Positions 41,685 through 55,135 of a stretch of 64,000 nucleotides of DNA are shown one piece after another. The notes beneath the pieces were generated by a model. It saw nothing but the letters and a program-made list of their open reading frames with translations, did not search any database and was not told the DNA's origin. The translations under genes were made by a program, and so were the position numbers. This DNA comes from Glaciecola sp. 33A (GTDB lineage Bacteria; Pseudomonadota; Gammaproteobacteria; Enterobacterales; Alteromonadaceae), in contig NZ_PJAR01000041.1 of assembly GCF_002836745.1 (NCBI RefSeq), forward strand, positions 1 through 64,000, read 5' to 3'. How positions within the stretch are numbered: the stretch's first letter is position 1; each line of letters starts with the position of its first letter.

Positions 41685-43586
41685 ATGTTTTACCAACAAG
41701 ATTTTGATGTCATTGTTGTCGGTGGTGGTCATGCTGGAACTGAGGCCGCAACAGCCGCAGCTCGCATGGGCGCAAACACCCTATTGCTTACTCACAGTAT
41801 TGAAACGCTTGGACAAATGTCGTGTAATCCCGCTATAGGTGGTATTGGCAAAGGACATTTAGTAAAAGAAATTGATGCTCTTGGTGGCGTCATGGCCAAA
41901 GCAACCGATAAAGCAGGTATTCAATTTAGAACATTAAATTCGAGCAAAGGACCTGCAGTGCGAGCAACCCGTGCACAAGCTGATAGAAGCTTGTATCGCA
42001 TGGCAGTTCGCCAAGTACTTGAAAATCAACCTAACTTAACTTTGTTTCAACAATCATGTGATGATCTGATTGTAGAGAATGATTGTGTTGTTGGCGTTGT
42101 TACGCAAATGGGTTTGAAATTTAGAGCAAAAACGGTGGTGATCACCGTAGGTACTTTTCTCGGTGGTACTATTCACATTGGCATGGAAAATTACAAAGGT
42201 GGAAGAGCTGGCGATCCTCCTTCAAATGCCCTGGCAACCAGACTTCGTGCCTTGCCTTTTAGAGTTGGCAGACTTAAAACAGGTACCCCTGCTCGGCTAG
42301 ATACGCGTACACTTGATTATTCAAAAATGCAGGCACAGCCAGGTGATACACCCCTTCCTGTATTTTCATTTATGGGTAGCGTAGAGGACCATCCTCGCCA
42401 AATTCCTTGTTACATTACTCATACCAATGAAAAAACCCACGATATTGTTCGTTCGGGCTTAGACAGATCACCCATGTACACTGGTGTGATTGAAGGTGTA
42501 GGACCACGCTATTGCCCATCAATTGAAGATAAAATTGTGCGTTTTGCAGACAAAACATCACATCAAATATTCGTAGAACCTGAAGGATTGACCAGCGTCG
42601 AAGTTTATCCAAATGGAATATCGACGAGTTTACCTTTTGATATCCAAATGGCGTTAGTCCGTTCAATCAATGGATTTGAAAATGCACATATTATAAGACC
42701 TGGTTATGCGATTGAATATGATTTCTTTGACCCACGTGATTTACGGCAAACACTTGAGACTAAATTTATTGGTGGATTATTTTTTGCGGGTCAAATTAAC
42801 GGCACTACTGGCTATGAAGAAGCTGGAGCTCAAGGCTTAGTAGCAGGTGCGAATGCAGCACTGCAGTGCCAGGGAAAAGACGGTTTTGAGTTGCGTCGCG
42901 ATGAAGCTTATATGGGTGTTTTAATTGATGACCTAGCCACAATGGGCACCAAAGAACCGTACCGTATGTTTACCAGTAGGGCTGAGTATCGTTTGTTACT
43001 TCGAGAAGATAATGCTGACGTTCGCTTGACCGAAAAGGGCAGACAAATTGGGCTTGTTGGAGATGAACAATGGGCGTACTTTCAGCAAAAAATGAACAGT
43101 GTAGAGCTTGAAAAACAACGACTGAAATCGCAATGGATACATACTAAACACGAATCTTTAGAGCAACTTAATGGTATGTTAAAAACACCCATTAGCCGCG
43201 AGCATTCTTTGGAGGAGTTAATAAGACGTCCTGAAATGACCTACGCTAAATTAACCAGTATTAAAAGTTTAGGTCCAAGTATTAGCGATCCAAAAGCAGC
43301 TGAACAAGTTGAAATTCAGATAAAATACGCAGGCTACATTGAACGTCAGAAAGATGAAGTTGCAAAATCGTTACGTCATGAGAACTCACTGTTACCAAAT
43401 GATTTTGACTTTTCTCAAATTTCAGGTTTATCAAATGAAGTTGTTGCTAAACTAACTGACGCACGACCAGAAACCATCGGAAAAGCGTCGCGTATTTCAG
43501 GTATTACCCCTGCTGCTATTTCGCTGTTGGTGGTATATTTGAAGAAACACAGTATGTTGTATAAAGCTGAGAAAAAAACCGCCTAA
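41685..43586 (+). CDS. mnmG: tRNA uridine-34 modification enzyme MnmG (GidA)
   Basis: MnmG is the FAD-dependent partner of MnmE in making cmnm5U34. The FAD-binding motif [10 protein letters not shown] (residues 12-21), the core [12 protein letters not shown] and the later [16 protein letters not shown] are present; 633 residues is normal. It is the classic right-hand neighbour of gammaproteobacterial oriC. A short CCC...GGG hairpin with T-rich loop lies upstream (about 41547-41563). Its stop overlaps the rsmG start. Confidence 0.98.
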   Translation: MFYQQDFDVIVVGGGHAGTEAATAAARMGANTLLLTHSIETLGQMSCNPAIGGIGKGHLVKEIDALGGVMAKATDKAGIQFRTLNSSKGPAVRATRAQADRSLYRMAVRQVLENQPNLTLFQQSCDDLIVENDCVVGVVTQMGLKFRAKTVVITVGTFLGGTIHIGMENYKGGRAGDPPSNALATRLRALPFRVGRLKTGTPARLDTRTLDYSKMQAQPGDTPLPVFSFMGSVEDHPRQIPCYITHTNEKTHDIVRSGLDRSPMYTGVIEGVGPRYCPSIEDKIVRFADKTSHQIFVEPEGLTSVEVYPNGISTSLPFDIQMALVRSINGFENAHIIRPGYAIEYDFFDPRDLRQTLETKFIGGLFFAGQINGTTGYEEAGAQGLVAGANAALQCQGKDGFELRRDEAYMGVLIDDLATMGTKEPYRMFTSRAEYRLLLREDNADVRLTEKGRQIGLVGDEQWAYFQQKMNSVELEKQRLKSQWIHTKHESLEQLNGMLKTPISREHSLEELIRRPEMTYAKLTSIKSLGPSISDPKAAEQVEIQIKYAGYIERQKDEVAKSLRHENSLLPNDFDFSQISGLSNEVVAKLTDARPETIGKASRISGITPAAISLLVVYLKKHSMLYKAEKKTA

Positions 43587-44245
43587 TGAGTACTAGTAAC
43601 AATATCACTGCCACGTTTGATACATTGTCATCTTCGTTTGATGAGATGGTGGTAGATTTAGATTTTACTGTTTCAGCACTGCAAAAGAAACAACTGATAG
43701 AGTTTGTTCTATTGATTGATAAGTGGAATAAAGCTTATAATTTAACCTCAGTTAGAAACCCCCATGACATGCTTATCAAGCATATTTTTGACTCGATTGT
43801 TATTTCACCCCATTTACAAGGTAATCATTTTGCTGATATTGGCACTGGCGCCGGGTTACCAGGTATTCCATTAGCAATAATGAATCCTGACAAATCCTTT
43901 TTGCTGATTGATAGTTTAGGTAAGCGCATTCGCTTTATTAAACAAAGCTTATATGAACTAAAAATAAACAATGTGACTGCTATTCAAACTCGAGTTGAAG
44001 ACCTTAAATTGGAAAAACCGGTTGATGGTGTGCTAAGCAGAGCCTTTGCATCACTTAAGGATATGCTGCATTGGTGCCAATATTTAACCGATGAAAATGG
44101 AACATTTTTAGCATTAAAAGGCCAAGTTAACCAACTTGAACTTGACGAAATTCCTACAGGCTTTAAAGTGGTAGACTGTATTAACCTTGGCGTACCAAAT
44201 TTTCAGGGCGAACGGCATTTAATTAAAGTGAAAAAAACCAGGTAG
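43586..44245 (+). CDS. rsmG: 16S rRNA m7G527 methyltransferase RsmG (GidB)
   Basis: RsmG methylates G527 of 16S rRNA. The SAM-binding motif FADIGTGAGLPGIPLAI and the LLIDSLGKRIRF block are present, in a 219-residue protein with a slightly extended acidic N terminus. It overlaps mnmG by one base (TAATG), implying coupled translation. Confidence 0.97.
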   Translation: MSTSNNITATFDTLSSSFDEMVVDLDFTVSALQKKQLIEFVLLIDKWNKAYNLTSVRNPHDMLIKHIFDSIVISPHLQGNHFADIGTGAGLPGIPLAIMNPDKSFLLIDSLGKRIRFIKQSLYELKINNVTAIQTRVEDLKLEKPVDGVLSRAFASLKDMLHWCQYLTDENGTFLALKGQVNQLELDEIPTGFKVVDCINLGVPNFQGERHLIKVKKTR

Positions 44246-44368
44246 CTTGTTGTATTGCTTATCGGCGATCAAAATAGATTGATAATGTAAAGTCGTAAAA
44301 AACAACAATAAAACATGAAATGTGACGAAATCACAGTGGTCTTCAACTCATAACAAACGGAATACATT

Positions 44369-45136
44369 GTGGCGAAAGTCATCTCTATCGCAAATCAAAA
44401 AGGTGGTGTTGGTAAAACAACGACTGCGGTTAACGTTGCTGCGTCGATGGCAGCGACCAAGCGTCGAGTGTTGCTGATTGATCTTGATCCACAGGGTAAT
44501 GCCACTATGGGAAGTGGCGTTGATAAGTACGACGTTGAAAATACATGTTACGAATTGCTCATTGAAGATGTGCCCGCCAAAGACGTTATTATTAAAAATA
44601 CAGCAGGAAAATACGATCTGATTGCAGGTAATTCCGATGTCACTGCTGCCGAAATAAAATTAATGGAAGTATTTGCGCGTGAATTACGTTTGCGCAGAGC
44701 ACTTGAAAGTGTGCAGGATGATTACGATTATATTTTTATAGATTGTCCACCGTCGTTAAATCAACTTACCGTAAATGCAATGGCTGCTTCAGATTCAGTG
44801 CTTGTGCCCATGCAGTGCGAATACTATGCATTGGAAGGATTAACGGCATTAATGGACACTATTCAAAAGTTAGCTTCAGTTGTTAATCCAAATTTGAAAA
44901 TTGAGGGTGTATTAAGAACCATGTACGACCCCCGCAATAGATTAGCGAATGATGTATCTGAGCAACTAAAACGTCATTTTGGTGATCAAGTGTATCGTAC
45001 CGTTATTCCACGTAATGTAAGGTTAGCGGAAGCGCCAAGTTTTGGAACACCTGCCATGTATTATGACAAATCATCAACCGGTGCTAAAGCTTACTTAGCA
45101 CTAGCAGGTGAGATATTACGTCGACGTGTTACTTAA
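44369..45136 (+). CDS. parA: chromosome-partitioning ATPase ParA (Soj)
   Basis: ParA forms the nucleoid-bound ATPase gradient that moves ParB-parS complexes. The deviant Walker A KGGVGKTT (residues 11-18), the A' motif LIDLDPQGNAT and the Walker B FIDCPPSL are present; it lacks the N-terminal HTH of plasmid ParA proteins, as in chromosomal Soj. The start is GTG. parB follows after 111 bases. Confidence 0.97.
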   Translation: MAKVISIANQKGGVGKTTTAVNVAASMAATKRRVLLIDLDPQGNATMGSGVDKYDVENTCYELLIEDVPAKDVIIKNTAGKYDLIAGNSDVTAAEIKLMEVFARELRLRRALESVQDDYDYIFIDCPPSLNQLTVNAMAASDSVLVPMQCEYYALEGLTALMDTIQKLASVVNPNLKIEGVLRTMYDPRNRLANDVSEQLKRHFGDQVYRTVIPRNVRLAEAPSFGTPAMYYDKSSTGAKAYLALAGEILRRRVT

Positions 45137-45247
45137 CAATCATATTTTATAAGTGAGTGCTTACTTTCATTAAAAATCGTCTATTATAAAAAATAATAAA
45201 TAGTGAGTAATCTAAACATAGCTCATTAAGAAATATCAGAGGTTAGG

Positions 45248-46159
45248 ATGTCACCAAAAAATAAAGGCTTAGGTAGGGGCTTAGATGCATTACTTGCAAC
45301 CAGCCGCAGTCACGCCGACAAACAAAGACAGGCAGCAGAAAATGATCCTGGTGAACAAAATGAACTAAAACATATTCCCATTGAGTTTATGCAACCTGGT
45401 AAATACCAGCCTAGAAAAGACATGTCATCCGAAGCACTTGAAGAACTTGCCGCTTCGATACGTTCACAGGGTATTATTCAGCCTATTGTCGTGCGTCAAA
45501 TTAATACAAATAATTATGAAATTATTGCCGGTGAGCGCAGATGGCGTGCAGCACAGTTAGCTAAATTAGATGTCATTCCGTGTTTAATAAAAGACGTTGC
45601 CGATGACGCGGCTGTGGCGATTGCATTAATTGAAAATATTCAACGAGAAGACCTTAATGCAATGGAAGAAGCGCAGGCGCTAGACCGACTAATGATTGAG
45701 TTTAACTTAACCCATCAGCAGGTTGCCGACGCAGTGGGTAAATCACGTACGACAGTGACTAACTTACTGCGTTTGAATAGTTTACGAGATGATGTGAAGC
45801 GTTTACTTGAGTACGGCGATATTGATATGGGTCATGCTCGTGCATTGTTAGCGCTTGAGGGCGATGTGCAATCAAATACCGCAAAACTTGTTGCTGATAA
45901 AGGATTAACAGTAAGAGAAACTGAAAATCTGGTGAAAAAAACGCAATCAGAAATTGACAATCCAACATCTGAACCGTCCAGTAAAGAACCCATAGTTGAC
46001 CCAGATGTTAAACGCTTAGAAACCTCATTATCAGAAAATTTTGGTACTCATGTACAAATAGCGCACAACCGTAAAGGCAAGGGTAAGCTAGTTATTAACT
46101 TTGGTGATTTAGAACAACTGGATGGTATTTTACAGAAAATGGCGGTGAAAGAACGGTAA
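45248..46159 (+). CDS. parB: chromosome-partitioning protein ParB (Spo0J)
   Basis: ParB binds parS, spreads as a CTP-dependent clamp and stimulates ParA. The CTP-binding motif GERRWRA, the ENIQREDLNAMEEA helix, an HTH (HQQVADAVGKSRTTVTNLLR) and a C-terminal dimer domain are all visible in 303 residues. Its likely targets are the parS sites at 28962 and 29604. Confidence 0.97.
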   Translation: MSPKNKGLGRGLDALLATSRSHADKQRQAAENDPGEQNELKHIPIEFMQPGKYQPRKDMSSEALEELAASIRSQGIIQPIVVRQINTNNYEIIAGERRWRAAQLAKLDVIPCLIKDVADDAAVAIALIENIQREDLNAMEEAQALDRLMIEFNLTHQQVADAVGKSRTTVTNLLRLNSLRDDVKRLLEYGDIDMGHARALLALEGDVQSNTAKLVADKGLTVRETENLVKKTQSEIDNPTSEPSSKEPIVDPDVKRLETSLSENFGTHVQIAHNRKGKGKLVINFGDLEQLDGILQKMAVKER

Positions 46160-46186
46160 AAACTGATGAATAGTTCGGTTTTTTTT
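46158..46186 (+). terminator. probable terminator after parB
   Basis: AAAACTGA pairs with TTCGGTTTT (one wobble) across a short loop and runs into a T tract. The stem begins within the parB stop codon. It separates parAB from the atp operon. Confidence 0.5.
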
Positions 46187-46255
46187 GCTTGTGAGTTTCT
46201 GTTATTTATTGTGCCGCTGAATCTGCACCAGAACAGGGAATAAATTGCGAAATAG

Positions 46256-46283
46256 TTGAATTCCTCTGTTATATCAGTATACT
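46256..46283 (+). promoter_or_regulatory. atp operon promoter
   Basis: TTGAAT (46256-46261), a 16-bp spacer and TATACT (46278-46283), followed by a GC-rich discriminator TCTCGCGCC. The predicted leader to atpI is about 40 bases. The discriminator suggests growth-rate control. Confidence 0.65.
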
Positions 46284-46329
46284 TCTCGCGCCTTTGAATG
46301 GGTATGTATTTTAAGATGGAACGGTACTT

Positions 46330-46707
46330 GTGAATTTAGCTGATAAAGGACGACAATTAGCTAAGAGAGGAATTATTGCGCAACTTATAACTTCATTAGT
46401 GTTAATAGTGATTGTTTTTTGCGTCAAACCGGACCACACCGTAGCGGTCATCATCGGTTCTATTACATTTATAATACCGCATAGTTTTTTCGCGTATTGG
46501 ACATTCCGATACGCTGGTGCGACAAAAAGTAGAATTGTCGCACAAAGTTTTAACCAAGGTTTAAAAATTAAATTGGTTCTAACAACCGTATTTTTTGCTA
46601 CCGCATTTTCTCTACTAAATACAGCGCCGTTTCCTGTATTCGGTGCCTATGTGGTCGCAATGTTAAGTCAATGGTTCGCCATGGTCTGGTTAAGTCGAAA
46701 GTCTTAA
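46330..46707 (+). CDS. atpI: ATP synthase accessory subunit I
   Basis: AtpI assists assembly of the c-ring. The 125-residue protein has four hydrophobic segments and a polar N terminus (MNLADKGRQLAKRG). It begins with GTG, and is the first gene of the complete atp operon, as in most bacteria. Confidence 0.88.
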   Translation: MNLADKGRQLAKRGIIAQLITSLVLIVIVFCVKPDHTVAVIIGSITFIIPHSFFAYWTFRYAGATKSRIVAQSFNQGLKIKLVLTTVFFATAFSLLNTAPFPVFGAYVVAMLSQWFAMVWLSRKS

Positions 46708-46760
46708 TGACAACGTACTTAATTAATGTAAATATTTTTAAATTATACAAAGCAGGTTAA

Positions 46761-47597
<837 letters not shown>

Positions 47598-47633
47598 GTT
47601 TATATTTTTACATTTTTATATTTTTACATTTAA

Positions 47634-47891
<258 letters not shown>

Positions 47892-47934
47892 CAATCTATT
47901 TTAGGTTAACGAATAAACAATAGGAGGAGCGGAC

Positions 47935-48405
47935 GTGAACTTTAACGCCACTCTAATAGGTCAGCTCATCGCATTCACAGTGTTTGTAGCCTTTTGCATG
48001 AAATATGTATGGCCGCCAATCATTGCTGCGATTGAGGAAAGACAAAAGAAAATAGCAGATGGTCTTGCTGCGTCTGAACGCGCAGAGAGAGATCTAGAGT
48101 TAGCTCAATCAAGCGTGACGGATAAACTTCGTGAAGCCAAAGATGAGGCCAGCAAGATTATCGATCAGGCGAAAAGAAGAGCGTCTCAGATTATAGATGA
48201 TGAGACTCAGCGAGGGCATACCGAGCGCGAAAATATCATCGCTCAAGGTTATGCTGAAATTGAAGCTGAAAAGAATCGCGTTAAAGAAGATTTGCGTAAG
48301 CAAGTCGCTGTGTTAGCTATTGCCGGCGCCCAGAAAATTTTAGCACGTGAAATTGATGCACAAGCGCACAGTGACATTGTTGAAAAACTTGTCGCCGAGC
48401 TTTAG
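47935..48405 (+). CDS. atpF: ATP synthase F0 subunit b
   Basis: Subunit b is the peripheral stalk: one N-terminal membrane helix (about 6-27) followed by a long charged coiled coil. It has 156 residues, as in E. coli, and starts with GTG after a GGAGG ribosome-binding site. Confidence 0.96.
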   Translation: MNFNATLIGQLIAFTVFVAFCMKYVWPPIIAAIEERQKKIADGLAASERAERDLELAQSSVTDKLREAKDEASKIIDQAKRRASQIIDDETQRGHTERENIIAQGYAEIEAEKNRVKEDLRKQVAVLAIAGAQKILAREIDAQAHSDIVEKLVAEL

Positions 48406-48416
48406 GAGAATGAGCC

Positions 48417-48950
48417 ATGTCTGAATTGACAACAGTTGCTCGACCTTATGCTATAGCTGCGTTTAATTTCGCAGTTGAGAAATCCGCCATAGACGACTGG
48501 CAAGCGATGTTAGCTTTTGCTGCCGAGGTATCGATGAATGACAATATGCATCATTACATGTCTGGCGCAGTAGCGTCAGGGTTGGTTACTGATGTATTTA
48601 CAAAAGTCTGTGGTGAGCAACTCAACGAACATGGTAAAAACTTAATCAAAGTTTTAGCGGAAAATAATCGCCTTACGCTGTTACCTGAAATATCAACACT
48701 GTATAACGAGCTCAAAATAGAGAGCGAAAAACAAATTAATGTTGATGTTTTATCTGCAGCCATATTGAGTGATGCACAATTAACAAAATTGAGCGCTGCC
48801 TTAGAAAAGCGATTTGACCGTAAAGTACAGCTTAATTGTAGCGTGGATCCGACCCTTATTGCCGGCATGATTATAAAAGCTGGCGATACCGTGATAGACG
48901 GCTCCGTAAATTCACAATTGAACCGTCTTAACGACGCGTTACAAGCATAA
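48417..48950 (+). CDS. atpH: ATP synthase F1 subunit delta
   Basis: Delta joins the peripheral stalk to the top of F1. The 177-residue protein opens [17 protein letters not shown] and ends [14 protein letters not shown], both family hallmarks. Confidence 0.97.
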   Translation: MSELTTVARPYAIAAFNFAVEKSAIDDWQAMLAFAAEVSMNDNMHHYMSGAVASGLVTDVFTKVCGEQLNEHGKNLIKVLAENNRLTLLPEISTLYNELKIESEKQINVDVLSAAILSDAQLTKLSAALEKRFDRKVQLNCSVDPTLIAGMIIKAGDTVIDGSVNSQLNRLNDALQA

Positions 48951-48963
48951 TGGGAATATAAGT

Positions 48964-50505
48964 ATGCAACTTAATTCTACAGAGATAGCAGAACTGATTA
49001 AGAAACGAATCGATCAGTTTGAAGTAGTAAGTGAAGCTAGAAACGAAGGTACAATCGTTGGTGTTAGTGACGGTATTATTCGTATAAATGGCCTTGCAGA
49101 TGTAATGCAAGGTGAAATGATTGAATTGCCAGGTGGTCGCTATGCGATCGCATTGAACCTTGAGCGAGATTCAGTAGGTGCCGTTGTAATGGGTCCTTAT
49201 ATCGACTTGCAAGAAGGTGACAAAGTGAAGTCCTCTGGTCGTATTCTTGAAGTACCCGTTGGACCAGAACTGTTAGGCCGAGTTGTTAATACCCTTGGTG
49301 AGCCAATTGATGGTAAAGGCACAATTAACGCAACTACTTTTGAGCCGGTCGAAAAAATTGCCCCAGGTGTAATCGAACGTCAATCAGTCGATCAACCTGT
49401 GCAAACTGGGTATAAGTCTGTTGACGCCATGATCCCAGTCGGTAAAGGTCAGCGTGAACTTATCATTGGCGATCGCCAAACTGGTAAGACGGCGTTAGCC
49501 ATTGATGCAATCATTAACCAAAAAGGCACAGGCGTTAAATGCGTTTACGTGGCTATTGGTCAAAAATCATCTACTATCGCTAACGTGGTGCGCAAGCTCG
49601 AAGAGCATGGCGCTATGAGTCATACTATTATTGTTGCTGCCTCAGCGTCCGAATCAGCTGCTCTGCAATACCTAGCGCCTTATTCTGGTTGCACAATGGG
49701 TGAATATTTCAGAGATCGCGGCGAAGACGCTTTGATTGTTTATGATGATTTGTCTAAGCAAGCAGTTGCGTACCGTCAGGTTTCATTGTTGTTACGTCGA
49801 CCTCCTGGCCGCGAAGCTTATCCTGGTGATGTATTTTATTTGCATTCACGTTTGTTAGAACGTGCTGCGCGTGTAAACGCTAATTACGTTGAAAAGTACA
49901 CCAAAGGTGAAGTTAAAGGGAAGACCGGTTCACTTACCGCTCTACCAATTATTGAGACACAGGCAGGTGACGTATCAGCATTCGTTCCGACGAACGTTAT
50001 TTCTATCACCGATGGTCAAATTTTCTTAGAGACTGATTTGTTTAACGCCGGTATCCGTCCTGCTGTGAACGCTGGTATATCAGTATCTCGTGTCGGTGGT
50101 GCTGCGCAGACTAAAATCATTAAAAAACTTGGCGGTGGTATACGCTTAGCATTGGCTCAATACCGTGAACTTGCCGCATTTTCTCAGTTTGCGTCTGATC
50201 TTGATGAAGCAACAAGAGCTCAATTGGAGCACGGCCAACGTGTGATGGAGCTAATGAAGCAAAATCAATATGCGCCGCTGTCTGTTGCTGAGATGGCTGT
50301 CTCTCTTTTTGCTGCTGAAAAAGGTTATTTGCGCGATATAGAACTTCCTAAAGTTCTTGATTTTGAATCAGCTCTGCACTCATTTATGAACAGTGAGAAA
50401 AAGGAACTGATGGACACTATTAACCAAAGTGGTAATTACAATGACGATATTGAAAGTCAGCTAAAAGAAGCATTTGATAATTTCAAATCAACTCAAAGCT
50501 GGTAA
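48964..50505 (+). CDS. atpA: ATP synthase F1 subunit alpha
   Basis: The 513-residue alpha subunit (same length as E. coli) has the P loop GDRQTGKTA and the family opening [15 protein letters not shown]. Three alpha and three beta subunits form the catalytic head. Confidence 0.98.
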   Translation: MQLNSTEIAELIKKRIDQFEVVSEARNEGTIVGVSDGIIRINGLADVMQGEMIELPGGRYAIALNLERDSVGAVVMGPYIDLQEGDKVKSSGRILEVPVGPELLGRVVNTLGEPIDGKGTINATTFEPVEKIAPGVIERQSVDQPVQTGYKSVDAMIPVGKGQRELIIGDRQTGKTALAIDAIINQKGTGVKCVYVAIGQKSSTIANVVRKLEEHGAMSHTIIVAASASESAALQYLAPYSGCTMGEYFRDRGEDALIVYDDLSKQAVAYRQVSLLLRRPPGREAYPGDVFYLHSRLLERAARVNANYVEKYTKGEVKGKTGSLTALPIIETQAGDVSAFVPTNVISITDGQIFLETDLFNAGIRPAVNAGISVSRVGGAAQTKIIKKLGGGIRLALAQYRELAAFSQFASDLDEATRAQLEHGQRVMELMKQNQYAPLSVAEMAVSLFAAEKGYLRDIELPKVLDFESALHSFMNSEKKELMDTINQSGNYNDDIESQLKEAFDNFKSTQSW

Positions 50506-50562
50506 TTACACAACCCTAATGCACGCATTGGGGACTGTCGTAGCGTAATTGGAGAAGGTTTC

Positions 50563-51423
50563 ATGGCAAGCGGAAAAGAGATTAAAGGTAAAATTGGGAG
50601 CATTAAAAACACCCAAAAAATTACCAGCGCGATGGAGATGGTTGCCGCCTCAAAAATGAAAAAGGCACAGGAACGCATGGCTTCAGGGCGTCCCTATTCC
50701 AAAAGTATGAAAACGGTCATCGGACATATTGCAAATGGTAACTTAGATTTTAAGCATCCGTTCTTAGAAGAGCGAGAAGTGAAGAATGTTGGCTTCATTG
50801 TAATATCAACCGATAGAGGGTTGTGTGGTGGCCTAAACACCAATGAGTTTAAAGCTGTTTCGAAGCGGATCAAAGCGTATCAAGACGAAGGTAAAGGCCT
50901 GTACTTTGCCGCGTTAGGTGCAAAAGCAGTGACTTTCTTTTCACGCTTTGGTGGCAATGTATTGGCGGCGGAGTCTGGATTAGGTGATAAGCCTAGTTTA
51001 AGTGAAGTTATCGGTACCGTAAGAGTTATTCTTGATGCATATGAGAGCGGTAAAATAGATAAAGTTTATTTGGTAAATAACCGTTTTGTAAATACGATGA
51101 CCCAAGAGCCTATGATAAGTGAGTTGTTACCTCTTCCTAAAGATGAAGAGGCGCAGCGTCCGCATAGCTGGGACTATATTTATGAGCCTGATGCTGATGA
51201 GATACTTACGGCGTTACTTGGCAGATATATTGAAACAGTGGTTTACCAAGGTGTTGTTGAAAACGTAGCCTCAGAACAAGCTGCGCGTATGGTTGCGATG
51301 AAGGCAGCCACAGACAATGCCGGTGACCTTATTGATGATTTGCAATTAATATATAACAAGGCTCGCCAAGCGGCGATTACACAAGAAATCAGTGAAATCG
51401 TTTCGGGTGCCGCTGCTGTTTAA
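50563..51423 (+). CDS. atpG: ATP synthase F1 subunit gamma
   Basis: Gamma is the rotor shaft. The long N-terminal helix [29 protein letters not shown], the [11 protein letters not shown] segment and the C-terminal helix ending [12 protein letters not shown] are conserved in 286 residues. Confidence 0.98.
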   Translation: MASGKEIKGKIGSIKNTQKITSAMEMVAASKMKKAQERMASGRPYSKSMKTVIGHIANGNLDFKHPFLEEREVKNVGFIVISTDRGLCGGLNTNEFKAVSKRIKAYQDEGKGLYFAALGAKAVTFFSRFGGNVLAAESGLGDKPSLSEVIGTVRVILDAYESGKIDKVYLVNNRFVNTMTQEPMISELLPLPKDEEAQRPHSWDYIYEPDADEILTALLGRYIETVVYQGVVENVASEQAARMVAMKAATDNAGDLIDDLQLIYNKARQAAITQEISEIVSGAAAV

Positions 51424-51461
51424 GCGCATTGTGGGCTACTTAGGTTAAGCAGAATTTTTAG

Positions 51462-52862
<1,401 letters not shown>

Positions 52863-52914
52863 TTTTCTAGCTTAATGCTTACAGTGCAGTGAAAGCTGCC
52901 TTAAAGGAGACCAC

Positions 52915-53331
52915 ATGGCAATGACAGTACATTTGGACGTAGTTAGCGCAGAAACAGAAATTTTCTCTGGACTCGTTCAAACCGTTCAGGTCACAGGTAT
53001 AGAGGGTGAGCTAGGTATTTATCCTGGTCACGCTCCTTTAATTACTAGCTTACAACCTGGCATGGTCAGAGTTGTAAAGCAATTTGGTGCTGAAGAATTA
53101 ATTTATGTAGCTGGCGGCATATTAGAAGTGCAACCAGGTCATGTAACGGTTCTTGCGGATACAGCTATTCGTGCAGAAGATCTGGACGAAAAAGCAGCTG
53201 AAGACGCTAAAAAGCGTGCAGAAGAAATCATCGCCAAAGGCGCCGGTGCGGACTTCGACTACGCTGAAGCGGCTATTGAGCTTTCCGAAGCCATTGCACA
53301 ATTAAGATTAATTCAAAAACTGCGTAAGTAA
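52915..53331 (+). CDS. atpC: ATP synthase F1 subunit epsilon
   Basis: Epsilon is the small rotor subunit that can inhibit ATP hydrolysis. It has 138 residues: an N-terminal beta barrel ([30 protein letters not shown]) and C-terminal helices. Last gene of the operon. Confidence 0.97.
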   Translation: MAMTVHLDVVSAETEIFSGLVQTVQVTGIEGELGIYPGHAPLITSLQPGMVRVVKQFGAEELIYVAGGILEVQPGHVTVLADTAIRAEDLDEKAAEDAKKRAEEIIAKGAGADFDYAEAAIELSEAIAQLRLIQKLRK

Positions 53332-53354
53332 GTTAATATAAAAGTGACGTATAA

Positions 53355-53392
53355 GCCCAGCTTCATCTATAAAGATGTGTTGGGTTTTTTTT
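53355..53392 (+). terminator. terminator of the atp operon
   Basis: Imperfect stem from CCCAGCTTCATC to GATGTGTTGGG with a TATAAA loop, then eight T residues, 24 bases after atpC. It ends the long housekeeping run. Confidence 0.75.
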
Positions 53393-53692
53393 AGACCGAA
53401 CTGTTGCCGAAACATTCAACGTAGCACGTCTTTATTATCCGACAAAAATTGATTTAAGTACAAATATAGATATTCAATACTGTATTTTGCTTATGGCTTC
53501 GGTTTCATGTGAAACATCTGGTTCACTGGCCATTAGCATCAATAGCTAGTAAACAACGACATTCACGCCTACCATTCACGCTCACCAACCACATCCTATT
53601 GTTGTTTTAGGTCCAAACGAGTATTGTTTTACCAACATGGTCAACGCAACGAGACAGACATTGTTTTATCAAAACCGCAATAACATTAAGCA
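53393..53692. other. gap between the atp operon and the first attC-like element
   Basis: No gene seen. GGTTTCATGTGAAACA (53511-53526) differs from parS at two bases; I do not claim it binds ParB. Confidence 0.35.
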
Positions 53693-53758
53693 ACATAACA
53701 AACGCATTAATTTATTCGCTGCGCTCAAGAACTGCGCCCATGCAATTTCCCGTTATGC
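53693..53758. repeat. attC-like element A (66 bp)
   Basis: Starts ACATAAC and ends GTTATGC, imperfect inverted ends like integron attC simple sites. The right part reads AACTGCGCCCATGCA and then TTTCCCGTTATG, similar to element C. A short gene follows at once, as in a cassette. No integrase gene is in the window. Confidence 0.45.
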
Positions 53759-53821
53759 GGAGCGTTAACCCTGTTTAGTCGATTTTTTTCACCCGCCAAA
53801 ATAGCGGCTTATCTAAGTGGA

Positions 53822-54124
53822 TTGGTATTGGGCTTTGCAATCATTCATCTTGAGACCAGATCTGCTGATAGCTCGCTGCTAATAGTAGATAAGATTGCTA
53901 ATCCATTATTGGTAATTTATTTTCTGCTGAGTGTCTTTTTATTTGTGTTGGGCACCGATTGCATAACTAAACGTTCTCGCCTACCATTTTCAATGCTTTA
54001 CTCGACACCAAAGGTTTTTGTTGCTTGTCATGTCTCCATTTTATTGATGGATATATTGAAAATGCTACTTTATTTTCTTGGTAGTCTAACGGGCGTTTTA
54101 TTGGGTAACACAGTTATTTTTTGA
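53822..54124 (+). CDS. small membrane protein, unknown
   Basis: About 100 residues with three hydrophobic segments. The first in-frame standard start is TTG at 53822. The frame remains open upstream and encodes sensible sequence (FFSPAKIAAYLSG), so translation may start earlier, perhaps at CTG (53771) just after a GGAG. I recognise no family. It lies directly behind element A. Confidence 0.45.
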   Translation: MVLGFAIIHLETRSADSSLLIVDKIANPLLVIYFLLSVFLFVLGTDCITKRSRLPFSMLYSTPKVFVACHVSILLMDILKMLLYFLGSLTGVLLGNTVIF

Positions 54125-54344
54125 GTTATGGTTTTCTCAATTGACGTAAGTTGCTCGTTCTCTCAAGAGTCAATACATCTGCTTTAAACCCATTTTTTTC
54201 GGGTTCGCGCGCATGCGCTGTTTGGTCTTCTTTGCCAAGATAAATCAGTTGTTATTTCATGTGAAACTGGGTAATGTTTAGAAAAACAACACTAATATCA
54301 AGGAGTGATAGCTTGTTAATTCAATATCCTCAACACAATATAGT

Positions 54345-54444
54345 TGCTAACGACCACATTAACTCAATCACTTCGGCCGCTCGGACAAGTCTACGCTGCA
54401 TTACGCTGCGATTCATAAGCATATCCTTAACTTGCCTGTTATGC
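54345..54444. repeat. attC-like element B (100 bp)
   Basis: Starts TGCTAAC and ends GTTATGC; right part CTTAACTTGCCTGTTATGC resembles elements A and C. The weakest of the three. A 61-codon frame across it (54274-54459) is probably not a gene. Confidence 0.35.
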
Positions 54445-54489
54445 GAAATACTCAGTTAGTTAAAGAGATAGTGGTTGCTGATCAATGAC

Positions 54490-54580
54490 ACATAACAACC
54501 CTACCAACTCGCTAGCCGCGACAAGTTTAGGCGTATATTTCGCGCAGTTCAAAACTGCGTCCATAAACTGCCCGTTATGT
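54490..54580. repeat. attC-like element C (91 bp)
   Basis: Perfect inverted ends ACATAAC and GTTATGT, with an internal seven-pair hairpin CGCAGTT-CAA-AACTGCG (54543-54559). Size and layout fit an integron attC site. The next gene starts 31 bases later. Confidence 0.5.
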
Positions 54581-54611
54581 AGAATGTTGGGCTTTACAAG
54601 AGTATCGATTA

Positions 54612-55043
54612 ATGAATAGACTAAAAGTCATTATAATAGCTAGTTTTCTAGGTGTTTTATATGCGTACTTATCGATTTACATAATAGGCATTGGCGCCGC
54701 TATAGCGATTCCAGCTAATATTTTGACGCCTGTAGTAGAAGCATATCCGACTGTCGCATTTGCAACGGTAGATCTCATTACCATTGGTTTGCCACTCATT
54801 GCCGCTTCCTTTGTATTTTTAGTGGCTGTTCGATATTTTAATTCCCGAAACAGCTATTTTCCGTATTTAGTATTATTTGTTCCCTTTTGTATTCAGCATA
54901 TTTATTTATTCGTCATCATGGGGCAACTTCAAGATTGGGTATTTACCTTGGGTACTGTACTTCCAAGGTACATTGCAATTTTAGGTTTTGCGTATTACTT
55001 TGCTAAACGAGCCGTTAATCAAGCTAGAGCCGCCTTTTCTTAA
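54612..55043 (+). CDS. four-helix membrane protein, unknown
   Basis: The 143-residue protein has four clear membrane helices and a short basic C terminus (KRAVNQARAAF). No family recognised. It lies between element C and an attC-half-like sequence right after its stop (CCTAATAACGCAATTAA, about 55046-55062), as expected for a cassette gene. Confidence 0.65.
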   Translation: MNRLKVIIIASFLGVLYAYLSIYIIGIGAAIAIPANILTPVVEAYPTVAFATVDLITIGLPLIAASFVFLVAVRYFNSRNSYFPYLVLFVPFCIQHIYLFVIMGQLQDWVFTLGTVLPRYIAILGFAYYFAKRAVNQARAAFS

Positions 55044-55135
55044 ACCTAATAACGCAATTAAAGCCGAATATGACATGTCGATTATGTATCGTGATAATAT
55101 TGAATTGTTAATAGCTAAACATAAGTTTTATATGT

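Noticed and set aside
53511-53526. parS-like GGTTTCATGTGAAACA, with a weaker relative at 54253
   Set aside because: Two and three mismatches to the parS consensus, including the centre; may be chance or part of a cassette repeat.
54274-54459. 61-codon frame across attC-like element B
   Set aside because: Overlaps the repeat element almost fully; probably fortuitous.
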